In this document: piece after piece, positions 47,780 through 56,798 of the stretch
Layout: each line of letters begins with the position of its first letter
How positions within the stretch are numbered: the first letter of the stretch is position 1
Source of the DNA: Clostridiales bacterium
GTDB lineage: Bacteria; Bacillota; Clostridia; Saccharofermentanales; Saccharofermentanaceae
NCBI GenBank assembly: GCA_017480325.1
Contig: JAFVAY010000008.1
Coordinates: forward strand, 124,001-188,000
Direction: 5' to 3'
Length of the DNA: 64,000 nt
The notes under the pieces: model-generated
Told to the model about the DNA's origin: nothing
What the model saw: the letters and a program-made list of their open reading frames with translations, nothing else
Database searches by the model: none
Translations under genes and position numbers: made by a program

Positions 47780-50165
47780 CGACGGCTGGATATTTAATGA
47801 TGACTTCTCGAAGCTTCCCGAGGGAGATAAGGTAAGAATCCCTCATACAGTGACAACGACGCCCCTTCATTACTTCGATGAGGCTGTCTATCAGAAGCTG
47901 TCGGGATATATCAAGTATTTCGATGCTCCCGCTGAATGGAAGGGGAAGAGGCTTTTTCTCACATTCGAGGGTGTTGCTCATGAGGCGACAGTATATGTTA
48001 ACGGGCTGCTGGCAGGCGTTCACAGCTGTGGTTATACGGCCTTCACTTATGAGATCACCGATTATGTGAATATCAATGCCATCAATGAGATCAAGGTTCA
48101 GGTCGACAGCAGAGAGACACTTAATATCCCGCCCTTCGGCTTCGTAATAGATTATATGACCTACGGCGGCATATACCGCGAGGTGAGCCTGGAGGTAAAG
48201 GAGCAGTGCTATATAAAGGATGTATTCGTCAGGGCAACAGCGGCGGGCTCTGTATTCGCTGATGTTACCTTCGACGGAGGTGACGAGTCGCAGGACTTCG
48301 GGATAATCATTCTGGAGAAGGAATCAAGGGAGGAGCTGGCAAGGCTTCCCGGTAAGAAGGGCTACTGTGCCATAAGCAAGGTCCCGGGCTATAAGAAATG
48401 GGATATCAATGATCCCATGCTTTATATACTTAGAGTAGAGTCGGAGACGGATGTCAAGGAAGTGGTGTTCGGCTTCAGAGACAGCGAGTTCAGAGCCGAC
48501 GGATATTATCTTAACGGTAAGAAGGTAACGATCATGGGCCTTAACAGGCATCAGTCCTATCCCTATGTCGGATATGCCATGCCCAAGTCCATGCAGGCCT
48601 ATGATGCGGATATCCTTAAGTACGAGCTGGGTGTAAATGCCGTCAGGACCTCTCACTATCCTCAGTCCAGACATTTCCTTGACAGATGCGATGAGATCGG
48701 ACTTCTGGTGTTTACCGAGATCCCCGGCTGGCAGCACATAGGCGATGAGAAGTGGAAGGATCAGGCCGTGAAGAATGTGGAGGAGATGGTGCTTCAGTAC
48801 AGAAATCATCCGTCGATCATTCTGTGGGGTGTCCGTATCAACGAGTCAGTCGATGATGACGAGTTCTACAGAAGGACCAACGAGACGGCGCATAAGCTTG
48901 ATTCCTCGAGGCCTACCAGCGGTGTACGTTACCTTAAGAAGAGTAGCTTCCTCGAGGATGTTTACGCTTATAACGATTTTCTTCACGACGGTAAGACCGC
49001 AGGCTGTGAGAAGAAGAAAAATGTATCCTCCGACATGAAGAAGCCATACCTTATCTCGGAGTATAACGGTCACATGTATCCCACCAAGACCTTCGACAGC
49101 GAGGATCACAGGACCGAACACATGATAAGACATGCCAATGTAATTGACGCGGCGAGGGGAGAGGATGGTATAAGCGGCACCTTCGGTTGGTGTATGTTCG
49201 ATTACAACACTCATAAGGACTTCGGCTCCGGCGACCGTATCTGTTATCACGGAGTAATGGATATGTTCCGTAATCCCAAGCTGGCAGCGTCGATATACTC
49301 GGCGGCAGGTAATGTGGATAAGCCTTTCCTTGAGATATCCTCGGAGATGAATATCGGTGAACATCCTTCGGGTAACAGAGGAAATGTATATATAATCACT
49401 AACTGCGACAGCGTGAGGATGTATAAGAACGACCTTTTTATAAAGGAGTACACACATTCAGATTCCTCCTATAAAAACCTTCCTAATGCACCGATCCTTA
49501 TCGATGATTACATCGGTGATCAGATGAAGGATAAGGAGGGCTTCACCGACAGGCAGAATCAGATAGTAAGGGATGCTCTTAACTATATCGGACTTTACGG
49601 GATGAATAATATCCCTCCCAAGATCATGCTGAAGCTTGGCGAAGCTATGGCAAGGTACAGAATGACCTTCCAGGACGCCTATGCTTTATACGGTAAGTAC
49701 ATCGGCGACTGGGGCGGTAAGTCTACGGAATTTAAGTTCATAGGTATTAAGGACGGCAAGGAAGTGATAACCAAGATCAAGTCGCCTTGTAGCGGCATGG
49801 ACCTTGATATCAGGGTATCCTCCTTCGAGCTTCACGAGGGTCCGACCTATGACGTGGCAAGTGTAAGGATTCGTGTGGTGGATCAGAACGGCAACGTGCT
49901 TCCGTTCTATAACGGCGAGCTTGATCTGGAGACCGAGGGTCCCATCAGGGTAGTGGGTCCTAAGAGAGCCGAGATTAGAGGCGGCATGGGCGGAGTTTAC
50001 GTTAAAACTACAGGTAAGTTAGGTGAGGCTTCACTAAAAGTTTACTTTCATAGTGGGTTTAATTCCTATGACTCTGATATAATCAAGGAGATCAGATTTG
50101 AGGTGTCGGGGGGGGTAAACAATATTGAACAGACAGCGAATAGCTCTTTTATGTGGACAACCTGA
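47763..50165 (+). CDS. Glycoside hydrolase family 2 protein (beta-galactosidase/glucuronidase type)
   Basis: 800 residues, no signal peptide, so cytosolic. Order: sugar-binding jelly roll (1-160), immunoglobulin-like domain (160-250), TIM barrel from about 255, and C-terminal beta domains (about 640-790). Acid/base E361 follows Asn in WGVRINES, and the nucleophile is E433 in ISEYNG; NRHQ and RTSHYPQS are family landmarks. It cleaves a beta-linked sugar; which one cannot be told. It overlaps the SDR gene by 17 nt and the next gene by 41 nt. Confidence 0.9.
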   Translation: MRIDINDGWIFNDDFSKLPEGDKVRIPHTVTTTPLHYFDEAVYQKLSGYIKYFDAPAEWKGKRLFLTFEGVAHEATVYVNGLLAGVHSCGYTAFTYEITDYVNINAINEIKVQVDSRETLNIPPFGFVIDYMTYGGIYREVSLEVKEQCYIKDVFVRATAAGSVFADVTFDGGDESQDFGIIILEKESREELARLPGKKGYCAISKVPGYKKWDINDPMLYILRVESETDVKEVVFGFRDSEFRADGYYLNGKKVTIMGLNRHQSYPYVGYAMPKSMQAYDADILKYELGVNAVRTSHYPQSRHFLDRCDEIGLLVFTEIPGWQHIGDEKWKDQAVKNVEEMVLQYRNHPSIILWGVRINESVDDDEFYRRTNETAHKLDSSRPTSGVRYLKKSSFLEDVYAYNDFLHDGKTAGCEKKKNVSSDMKKPYLISEYNGHMYPTKTFDSEDHRTEHMIRHANVIDAARGEDGISGTFGWCMFDYNTHKDFGSGDRICYHGVMDMFRNPKLAASIYSAAGNVDKPFLEISSEMNIGEHPSGNRGNVYIITNCDSVRMYKNDLFIKEYTHSDSSYKNLPNAPILIDDYIGDQMKDKEGFTDRQNQIVRDALNYIGLYGMNNIPPKIMLKLGEAMARYRMTFQDAYALYGKYIGDWGGKSTEFKFIGIKDGKEVITKIKSPCSGMDLDIRVSSFELHEGPTYDVASVRIRVVDQNGNVLPFYNGELDLETEGPIRVVGPKRAEIRGGMGGVYVKTTGKLGEASLKVYFHSGFNSYDSDIIKEIRFEVSGGVNNIEQTANSSFMWTT

Positions 50166-53100
50166 AGAGTATTGTCAGCGCCTGTTTATCGAAGGCTTTA
50201 ATAAGGTGGCGTTAGCTGCCGGCTTTGATGTGTGCGTGTTTACCATGTATCAGAAGTATCAGGACTCTATTCAGAGAGAGACCGGAGATTCTTCCATCTT
50301 CAATGTAATTAATTATGATAAGTTCGATGCCGTTGTAGTAATGGCGGACTCTATCCAGACCCCCGGAGTAGTTGAGAGGATAGAGAACGCTCTTAATGAT
50401 CACTATAGGGGGAAGGTCCTGTTCATAGAAGCAGAGACGGATAAGTACCCCGTAGAGCTTCAGGATAATTACTATCCCATAAAGAAGCTGATATCGCATC
50501 TTATTGAAGAGCACAATTATAAGGATATTGCTTACATTACGGGTAAATCATGGCACCCTCACTCTAAGAAGAGACTTCAGGCGTTCCTCGATACGATGAA
50601 GGAGCATGGCCTGGAGGTGGATGAGAAGAGCAGAGTTTTCTATGGCGACTTCTGGTATTCAAGTGGTGAGAGCGTCGTTGAGAAGCTTACGAAGAAGAAT
50701 ATGCTCCTTCCACAGGCTATCGCCTGTGCCAATGATGCCATGGCATTAGGTGTTGCCAAGGCACTTACAGCCAAGGGCTTCAAGATCCCTGAGGATATAG
50801 CGGTAATAGGTTACGACAGTAATGACGAGGGTAAGCACGCACCCGTGCCCTTAACCTCGGCGGATCTTCCTCTTTATGCCTTCGGTGAGCATTCGGCTCA
50901 GGATATTATCAATATGCTGGACGGTAAGGAGCCCACCGAATTCGTATCCGATACCGATCTGTTCATAGGTAAGACCTGCGGATGTGACGGTGACAGCATT
51001 AAGCCCGATTATCCTCTTCGTGATATATGGGATACTCAGTTGTCCGATTCCGGAGTCTATTCGGTATTTAATCACATGTCCGAAGACCTTATAAGTCAGG
51101 CTAATCTGACGGGACTTGTTAATACGATATTCTCTTATGTATATCAGATAAGGCCCTTCGAGAGTTTCTCATTATGTCTTAACAGCGAGTGGAAGAGAAA
51201 GAATGATATCTTCTCGAATGAGATGATCGAAGTGATAAGATGCGGTTCCGGCGGCAACAAGGACAGCGTTAACTTCGATATTACCTTTAATAAAGAGCTT
51301 ATACTTCCGCTTCTGTATGAAGAATGCGATAAGCCGAGGGTATTCTATTTCATGCCCTTTACCTTTGATGACAGATTATTCGGATATACTGCGTTAGCTT
51401 ATACTGACCCTGCCAAGTGTGTGGATGATAATTTCAGAATATGGGCCAGAAAGGCCATGATGGGCTTCGAGGTACTAAGACGTGCTGATGAGGCTCTGCG
51501 TGAGGAGAAGCGCGTTCAGGATGTACTGATGAGAGATACTCTTACAGGCCTTCTTAATTATCAGGGAATCGTTGAAGAGGGTGAATATATCCTGGGACTT
51601 ATGCACAACCGAGGAGGCTATGTCAGTGCTCTTGCCATTGATGTTAAGGATCTGTCACTGATCAATGAGCAGTTCGGCAGAAGCTGTGGAGACAAGACAC
51701 TTATTAATACGGCAGGTATCCTGGAGTCGGTATTCAATGATAACGGTTCCATCTGCGCGTGTCTGGGTAACGGTGAATTCGTTGCAGTTAAGGTATCAAG
51801 CGTTCCGGATGAGTCGGAGATGCTGGCTTCCTATGATGCTATGAAGGAGAAGCTTACAAGCTATAATCTGGATCCTACCACTGTTGCCAAGATATTCCTT
51901 TACTACGGTATCGAGATCGGCAGGCCTCAGACCGTAACTGATCTCGAGAGACTTATCAATACCGCCATAAGTAAGAAGAACGGTAATAAGCTGAGCGTAG
52001 GTAAAGCACAGAGTGCGGATATGTCGGACGAGGAGAAGGAGAAATCTCTTATCGTTAATGAGATCATCGAGTCTAACAGACTTAATTATCACTTCCAGCC
52101 TATCGTTAAGACTATGGATGGTGAGATCTTCGCATATGAGGCCTTGATGAGGGCGGATATTAACCCATATATTGATCCTCCTACGATCCTTAAATTCGCA
52201 GAGATGTCTGACAGATTATCTGAGGTGGAGTACGAGACGTTAAGTAACGTAGTCGGTATTGTGGAGCAGAGAAAGGATATCTTCGACGGCACAAGAAAGG
52301 TGTTTATCAATTCTATCCCGGGAACTAAGGTTCCGGAAGATAAGGAAGAGGATATTTCCAATCGTATAAAAGCACTCAGGGGATCGGTTGTTATCGAGCT
52401 TACTGAACAGTCTGAGCTTACTGATGACGAGCTTGCTGATCTTAAGGCACTATATGCCAAGACCGGTGTGGAGACCGCCGTAGATGATTACGGTACCGGC
52501 TACTCCAATGTCACCAATCTTCTTCGCTATATGCCTAGATACGTTAAGATCGACCGTATGCTTCTTACCAATATCCAGGACAGCCCTCAGAAGCAGCATT
52601 TCGTAAAGGATATTATTACCTTCTCTCATGATAACGGCATTATCACCCTTGCCGAGGGCGTGGAGACCACAGAGGAGCTTAATACGGTAATTATGCTCGG
52701 TGTAGACCTTATACAGGGCTACTACACCGCCAGACCGTCGGCTGAGATCATAAGAAGCATCGATCAGAAGGTTAAGCAGGAGATCTGTGAATACAGGATG
52801 AAGTACGAGGAGTCTAACCTCGATTCCGTATTCGTCGCCGGAAGAGAAGCGAGGATCATGCTTAACAACCTTAATGAGCAGGGAGTGGAGGTCATAAGTG
52901 TCAGCAGGAAGGAAGCTACATTTATCGACTTTACCGTAACCGGTTCTCCTGAGCTTATGACCGGCATGGTAATGAATATCACTAACGGCTATAAGGGCAG
53001 AATAACGCTTGATAATGTCGGTATCGGAAGAGAGAAGGAAGTCCCTGCGATATCCATCGACGGAGAATCTGATGTTACTCTCGTTATTAAGGGCGGTAAT

Positions 53101-53709
53101 ACCCTTATGAGCGGTATATATGTGGCCCCTAATTCCGTGCTTCATATAGAGGGTGACGGAGATCTGACCTTTAATGTCAGCGGTTATCAGTTCTTCTGTA
53201 TCGGTGCCGGTATGGATAAGAAGCATGGAGATATCATAATCGATGACTACGACGGTGCGCTCTCTGTTACCGGCAACGGTTCAACAGGTGTGGGTATCGG
53301 CTCCGGTCTCGGAGGCAATATAATCATCAACTCCGCAAATTTCACAATCAGTGTTCCCGGAAGAAGCACTGTAGGTATAGGTAATATGACCGGTGAATCT
53401 GATATAAGGATCAATGATTGCCAGATCTCGCTGTATGCCAAGTGCATGGCTCATACCGGAATCGGCTCTCAGGACGGTTACGCCGATATCAGCGTAACAA
53501 ACAGCAGCATCAACTCCTCTATCGACGGAAGAGACGCTATGCTTATGGGTAGCTTCGATATGAGAGCAAGGCCTGAGGTCAGAGGCTGTACTATCATTTC
53601 AGATATTAAGTCGACCCTTATAAAGCAGCAGAGCATGGTCACGGATTGCCTGAGCTTCCTTAACGGAACCTTCGAGGTGGATGACGAGGGTAAGATTATA
53701 CAGGCTTGA
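50125..53709 (+). CDS. LacI-type sugar sensor fused to degenerate GGDEF, EAL phosphodiesterase and beta-helix domains
   Basis: 1194 residues, no signal or membrane segment. Residues 1-285 resemble a LacI-family periplasmic-binding domain without the helix-turn-helix. Residues 470-630 are a GGDEF fold whose signature is NGEF, so cyclase activity is unlikely. Residues 650-900 are an EAL domain with all catalytic landmarks (YEALMR, IELTE, DDYGTGYS, VKIDR, AEGVET, QGYY). Residues 905-1194 are Gly/Asn/Ile repeats like a right-handed beta-helix. Start TTG 50125 follows a G9 run. Predicted sugar-controlled c-di-GMP hydrolase. Confidence 0.8.
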   Translation: MNRQRIALLCGQPEEYCQRLFIEGFNKVALAAGFDVCVFTMYQKYQDSIQRETGDSSIFNVINYDKFDAVVVMADSIQTPGVVERIENALNDHYRGKVLFIEAETDKYPVELQDNYYPIKKLISHLIEEHNYKDIAYITGKSWHPHSKKRLQAFLDTMKEHGLEVDEKSRVFYGDFWYSSGESVVEKLTKKNMLLPQAIACANDAMALGVAKALTAKGFKIPEDIAVIGYDSNDEGKHAPVPLTSADLPLYAFGEHSAQDIINMLDGKEPTEFVSDTDLFIGKTCGCDGDSIKPDYPLRDIWDTQLSDSGVYSVFNHMSEDLISQANLTGLVNTIFSYVYQIRPFESFSLCLNSEWKRKNDIFSNEMIEVIRCGSGGNKDSVNFDITFNKELILPLLYEECDKPRVFYFMPFTFDDRLFGYTALAYTDPAKCVDDNFRIWARKAMMGFEVLRRADEALREEKRVQDVLMRDTLTGLLNYQGIVEEGEYILGLMHNRGGYVSALAIDVKDLSLINEQFGRSCGDKTLINTAGILESVFNDNGSICACLGNGEFVAVKVSSVPDESEMLASYDAMKEKLTSYNLDPTTVAKIFLYYGIEIGRPQTVTDLERLINTAISKKNGNKLSVGKAQSADMSDEEKEKSLIVNEIIESNRLNYHFQPIVKTMDGEIFAYEALMRADINPYIDPPTILKFAEMSDRLSEVEYETLSNVVGIVEQRKDIFDGTRKVFINSIPGTKVPEDKEEDISNRIKALRGSVVIELTEQSELTDDELADLKALYAKTGVETAVDDYGTGYSNVTNLLRYMPRYVKIDRMLLTNIQDSPQKQHFVKDIITFSHDNGIITLAEGVETTEELNTVIMLGVDLIQGYYTARPSAEIIRSIDQKVKQEICEYRMKYEESNLDSVFVAGREARIMLNNLNEQGVEVISVSRKEATFIDFTVTGSPELMTGMVMNITNGYKGRITLDNVGIGREKEVPAISIDGESDVTLVIKGGNTLMSGIYVAPNSVLHIEGDGDLTFNVSGYQFFCIGAGMDKKHGDIIIDDYDGALSVTGNGSTGVGIGSGLGGNIIINSANFTISVPGRSTVGIGNMTGESDIRINDCQISLYAKCMAHTGIGSQDGYADISVTNSSINSSIDGRDAMLMGSFDMRARPEVRGCTIISDIKSTLIKQQSMVTDCLSFLNGTFEVDDEGKIIQA

Positions 53710-53734
53710 CCTTTGAACATTGCTTTGTTAAGAT
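53706..53734 (+). promoter_or_regulatory. Possible promoter of leuA
   Basis: TTGACC, 17-bp spacer, TAAGAT. It overlaps the stop of the preceding gene and starts transcription about 50 bp before the T-box stem I. Confidence 0.4.
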
Positions 53735-53784
53735 TGCAACAACTTGATAGTTAATGCGTTGATGAAGAATAGTACCTTCATACG

Positions 53785-54022
53785 ATCCTTATAGAGAGCT
53801 GTCGGTCGGTGTAAGACAGCAGGACACGATAAAGGGAACTCACTTCGGAGCAGCCGGTCTGAAAGGCTTTATCCCAAGGATCGGACGCATGCCCAGCGTT
53901 ACAGGGGCAGGATATCGGATATCAGTTTATCCCGTATCTGTAGAGTGCATTCAGGAATGAATGAATTAGAGTGGTACCGCGAACGACCCTTCGTCTCTAA
54001 GTGACGAAGGGTCGTTATTTTA
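53785..54022 (+). promoter_or_regulatory. T-box riboswitch, leucine specifier, controlling leuA
   Basis: The leader carries the conserved T-box AGAGTGGTACCGCG (53968-53981), whose TGGT can pair with an uncharged tRNA ending ACCA. Stem I begins near 53790; the likely specifier is CTC at 53839-53841, a Leu codon followed by A, in the usual GAACTCA context. The antiterminator competes with a terminator of 14-bp arms. Predicts leuA read-through when charged tRNA-Leu is scarce. Confidence 0.88.
53982..54022 (+). terminator. T-box terminator of leuA leader
   Basis: AACGACCCTTCGTC pairs perfectly with GACGAAGGGTCGTT around a 7-nt loop, followed by ATTTTAT. Its 5' arm adjoins the T-box, the regulated hairpin. 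Confidence 0.92.
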
Positions 54023-54038
54023 TCGGGAGGTAGCAACA

Positions 54039-55700
54039 ATGAACTATCAAAAGTATCAGAAAATCCCTGAGGTAAGACTTCAGAACAGGAAGTGGCCTGA
54101 CCGCGTGATCGACAAGGCCCCTGTCTGGTGTTCTGTAGACTTAAGAGACGGTAACCAGGCTCTGGAGGTCCCTATGACTCTGGACCAGAAGCTTAAATTC
54201 TATAAGCTGCTTCTGAAGGTGGGCTTCAAGCAGATCGAGATCGGCTTTCCCGCAGCTTCGGATACAGACTATAACTTCTGCCGTGAGCTTATCGATAACG
54301 ATCTGATCCCCGACGACGTCGCCATTCAGGTGCTGACTCAGTCTAGGCCGGAGATAATCGATAAGACTATGGAGGCCGTATACGGTGCCAAAAACGTTAT
54401 CATTCATCTTTATAACTCCACCAGCACACTTCAAAGAGACGTGGTTTTCGACTTCTCCAAGGAGGAGTGCAAGAAGCTGGCAGTCGACGGCGCCAGAATG
54501 ATCAAGGAGTATATCGACGAGGCCGAATCGGATACTAATTACATTCTCGAGTATTCGCCGGAATCCTATTCGTCTACTGAGCCGGATTTTGCCGTAGAGA
54601 TCTGTGATGCGGTATGTGACGTATGGAAGCCTACGCCGGATAAAAAGGTAATTATCAACCTGCCTGAGACTGTGGAGTATACGCTCCCTAATGTCTATGC
54701 AGACAGTATCGAGTATTTCTGCGATAACACCAGGTGGAGAGACAGTATAGAAGTGTCGCTTCATACTCATAACGACAGAGGCACCGGTGTGGCGGCCTCC
54801 GAGTTAGGCATGCTCGCAGGAGCAGACAGAGTGGAGGGCACGCTGTTCGGTAACGGCGAGAGGACAGGTAATGTCGACGTGATTACTCTTTGCATTAATA
54901 TGATGATGCACGGAGTCGATCCGAAGCTTGATTTCTCGGATATCAACGAATGTATCGATATATATGAAGAGTGTACAAGGATGAAGGTGGACCCGAGACA
55001 CCCCTGGTCGGGAAAGCTCGTGTTTACTGCCTTCTCGGGGTCTCATCAGGACGCCATCAACAAGGGAAGGAAGAAGATGCAGGAGAGAGGCTCGGATATA
55101 TGGGCTGTTCCTTATCTTCCTATAGATCCTGCTGACGTAGGGCGAGATTATGAGCCTATCATCCGTATCAACAGTCAGTCCGGAAGGGGCGGTATCTCTT
55201 ATGTTATGGAGCAGTACTTCGGTGTTATTCTGCCAAGGTCCTTCCAGAGAGATTTCCTTACTGTGGTTAAGCATGAGACCGACGATAACTCAAGAGAACT
55301 GCTGCCTCAGGAGCTCTTTGATCTGTTCGACGATAACTATATTAACGTCATGTCTCCCTACTGGTTAAATACCTTCTCGGAGCACTCGCTGGGAGATAAG
55401 ATGAGTGAGATAGAGGCAAAGATCACCTACCTGGGTCAGCCTGTAACCATAAAGGGAAGCGGTAACGGTCTCCTCGATGCTTTTGTTGATGCTTTCTCGA
55501 CTTATACCGGCGTAAAGTTCTCCATAAACATGTATAATGAACATGCAATGGAGAACGGTACTGATTCTGCCGCTATAACATATCTTGAGATCAAGCGGGC
55601 AGAGGATGGTAAGATATTCTTAGGTGCAGGTGTATCAAGCTCTGTGACCAAGTCCTCAGTCAGAGCCGTTCTAAGTGCTTATAACAGAATGATCAAGTGA
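54039..55700 (+). CDS. leuA: 2-isopropylmalate synthase
   Basis: First committed step of leucine synthesis: condenses acetyl-CoA with 2-oxoisovalerate. 553 residues with the HMGL-like barrel (metal/substrate motif SVDLRDGNQAL, SLHTHNDRGTG, RVEGTLFGNGERTGN) and a C-terminal LeuA dimer regulatory domain (about 420-553) through which leucine may inhibit. It belongs to the longer, actinobacterial-like LeuA type. GGGAGG ribosome-binding site. Controlled by the T-box just upstream. Confidence 0.95.
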   Translation: MNYQKYQKIPEVRLQNRKWPDRVIDKAPVWCSVDLRDGNQALEVPMTLDQKLKFYKLLLKVGFKQIEIGFPAASDTDYNFCRELIDNDLIPDDVAIQVLTQSRPEIIDKTMEAVYGAKNVIIHLYNSTSTLQRDVVFDFSKEECKKLAVDGARMIKEYIDEAESDTNYILEYSPESYSSTEPDFAVEICDAVCDVWKPTPDKKVIINLPETVEYTLPNVYADSIEYFCDNTRWRDSIEVSLHTHNDRGTGVAASELGMLAGADRVEGTLFGNGERTGNVDVITLCINMMMHGVDPKLDFSDINECIDIYEECTRMKVDPRHPWSGKLVFTAFSGSHQDAINKGRKKMQERGSDIWAVPYLPIDPADVGRDYEPIIRINSQSGRGGISYVMEQYFGVILPRSFQRDFLTVVKHETDDNSRELLPQELFDLFDDNYINVMSPYWLNTFSEHSLGDKMSEIEAKITYLGQPVTIKGSGNGLLDAFVDAFSTYTGVKFSINMYNEHAMENGTDSAAITYLEIKRAEDGKIFLGAGVSSSVTKSSVRAVLSAYNRMIK

Positions 55701-55709
55701 GGTTATAGG

Positions 55710-56798
55710 ATGTACGATTATCTTATTGTAGGTGCGGGATTGTTCGGAGCCGTCTTCGCCAGATGCGTAAAGGACTCAGGCGGTTCGGTGCTTGTTATCG
55801 ATAAGAGAGCTCACATAGGCGGTAATTGCTATACAGAGAGTGTAGAGGGCATCAATGTCCATAAGTACGGTGCGCATATCTTCCATACGAATGATAAGAC
55901 CGTATGGGAATTCCTTAATCGTTATGTTGACTTTAACCGCTACACCAACTCTCCAGTTGCCAATTATAACGGCGAGCTTTATTCTCTACCCTTTAACATG
56001 TACACCTTCAATAAGATGTGGGGCGTAGTAACTCCTGATGAGGCTAAGGCTATTATAGAGAAGCAGCGTGAGGAAGCCGGTATTACGGAGCCCTCGAACC
56101 TCGAGGAGCAGGCTATAAGTCTTGTAGGTCGGGATATCTACGAGAAGCTTGTTAAGGGCTACACCATGAAGCAGTGGGGAAGACCTTGTAATGAGCTTCC
56201 CTCGTCGATTATCAAGCGTCTGCCCGTAAGATTCACATTCGATAATAATTACTTTAATGCGCTTTATCAGGGGATACCGATAGGCGGGTATACTAAGCTT
56301 TTCGACAGGCTCTTGGAAGGGATCGAGGTCAGGCTTAACACGGATTACGCTGATATTAAGGATGAGGCGGGTTCGATCGCATCCCGGGTGGTGTACACAG
56401 GACCTCTTGATGAGTTCTTCGACTACAAGCTCGGGCACCTTCACTATAGGACCGTAAGGTTCGAGACGGAGGTTATTGATACACCGAACTTCCAGGGCAA
56501 TGCGGTCATTAATTACACTGACGATAAGACGCCCTACACGAGGATAATAGAGCATAAGTTCTTCGAATTCGGAACACAGGAGAAGACAGTTATCTCAAGA
56601 GAGTACAGCTCTGAGTGGAAGGTGGGGGACGAGCCCTTCTATCCTGTTAACGATGATCGTAATAACAGTCTTTACGAGGAATATAGAAGGCTCGCGGACG
56701 AGACGGATATCATATTCGGAGGAAGGCTTGCCGACTATAAGTATTACGACATGGATGTCACTGTTAAGAAGGCTCTGGAGGCATTCTCGGGAAGATAA
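55710..56798 (+). CDS. glf: UDP-galactopyranose mutase
   Basis: Flavoenzyme converting UDP-galactopyranose to UDP-galactofuranose for surface polysaccharides. 362 residues. FAD-binding GAGLFGAVFA and DKRAHIGGNCYTE, then KYGAHIFHTND, MKQWGRP and a C-terminal GGRLADYKYYDMD segment typical of Glf. It is 9 nt after leuA but unrelated in function; it pairs with the following membrane protein by one-base overlap. Confidence 0.94.
   Translation: MYDYLIVGAGLFGAVFARCVKDSGGSVLVIDKRAHIGGNCYTESVEGINVHKYGAHIFHTNDKTVWEFLNRYVDFNRYTNSPVANYNGELYSLPFNMYTFNKMWGVVTPDEAKAIIEKQREEAGITEPSNLEEQAISLVGRDIYEKLVKGYTMKQWGRPCNELPSSIIKRLPVRFTFDNNYFNALYQGIPIGGYTKLFDRLLEGIEVRLNTDYADIKDEAGSIASRVVYTGPLDEFFDYKLGHLHYRTVRFETEVIDTPNFQGNAVINYTDDKTPYTRIIEHKFFEFGTQEKTVISREYSSEWKVGDEPFYPVNDDRNNSLYEEYRRLADETDIIFGGRLADYKYYDMDVTVKKALEAFSGR

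Noticed and set aside
51520..52020. Active diguanylate cyclase
   Set aside because: The signature position reads NGEF rather than GGDEF, so only the EAL half is expected to be active.
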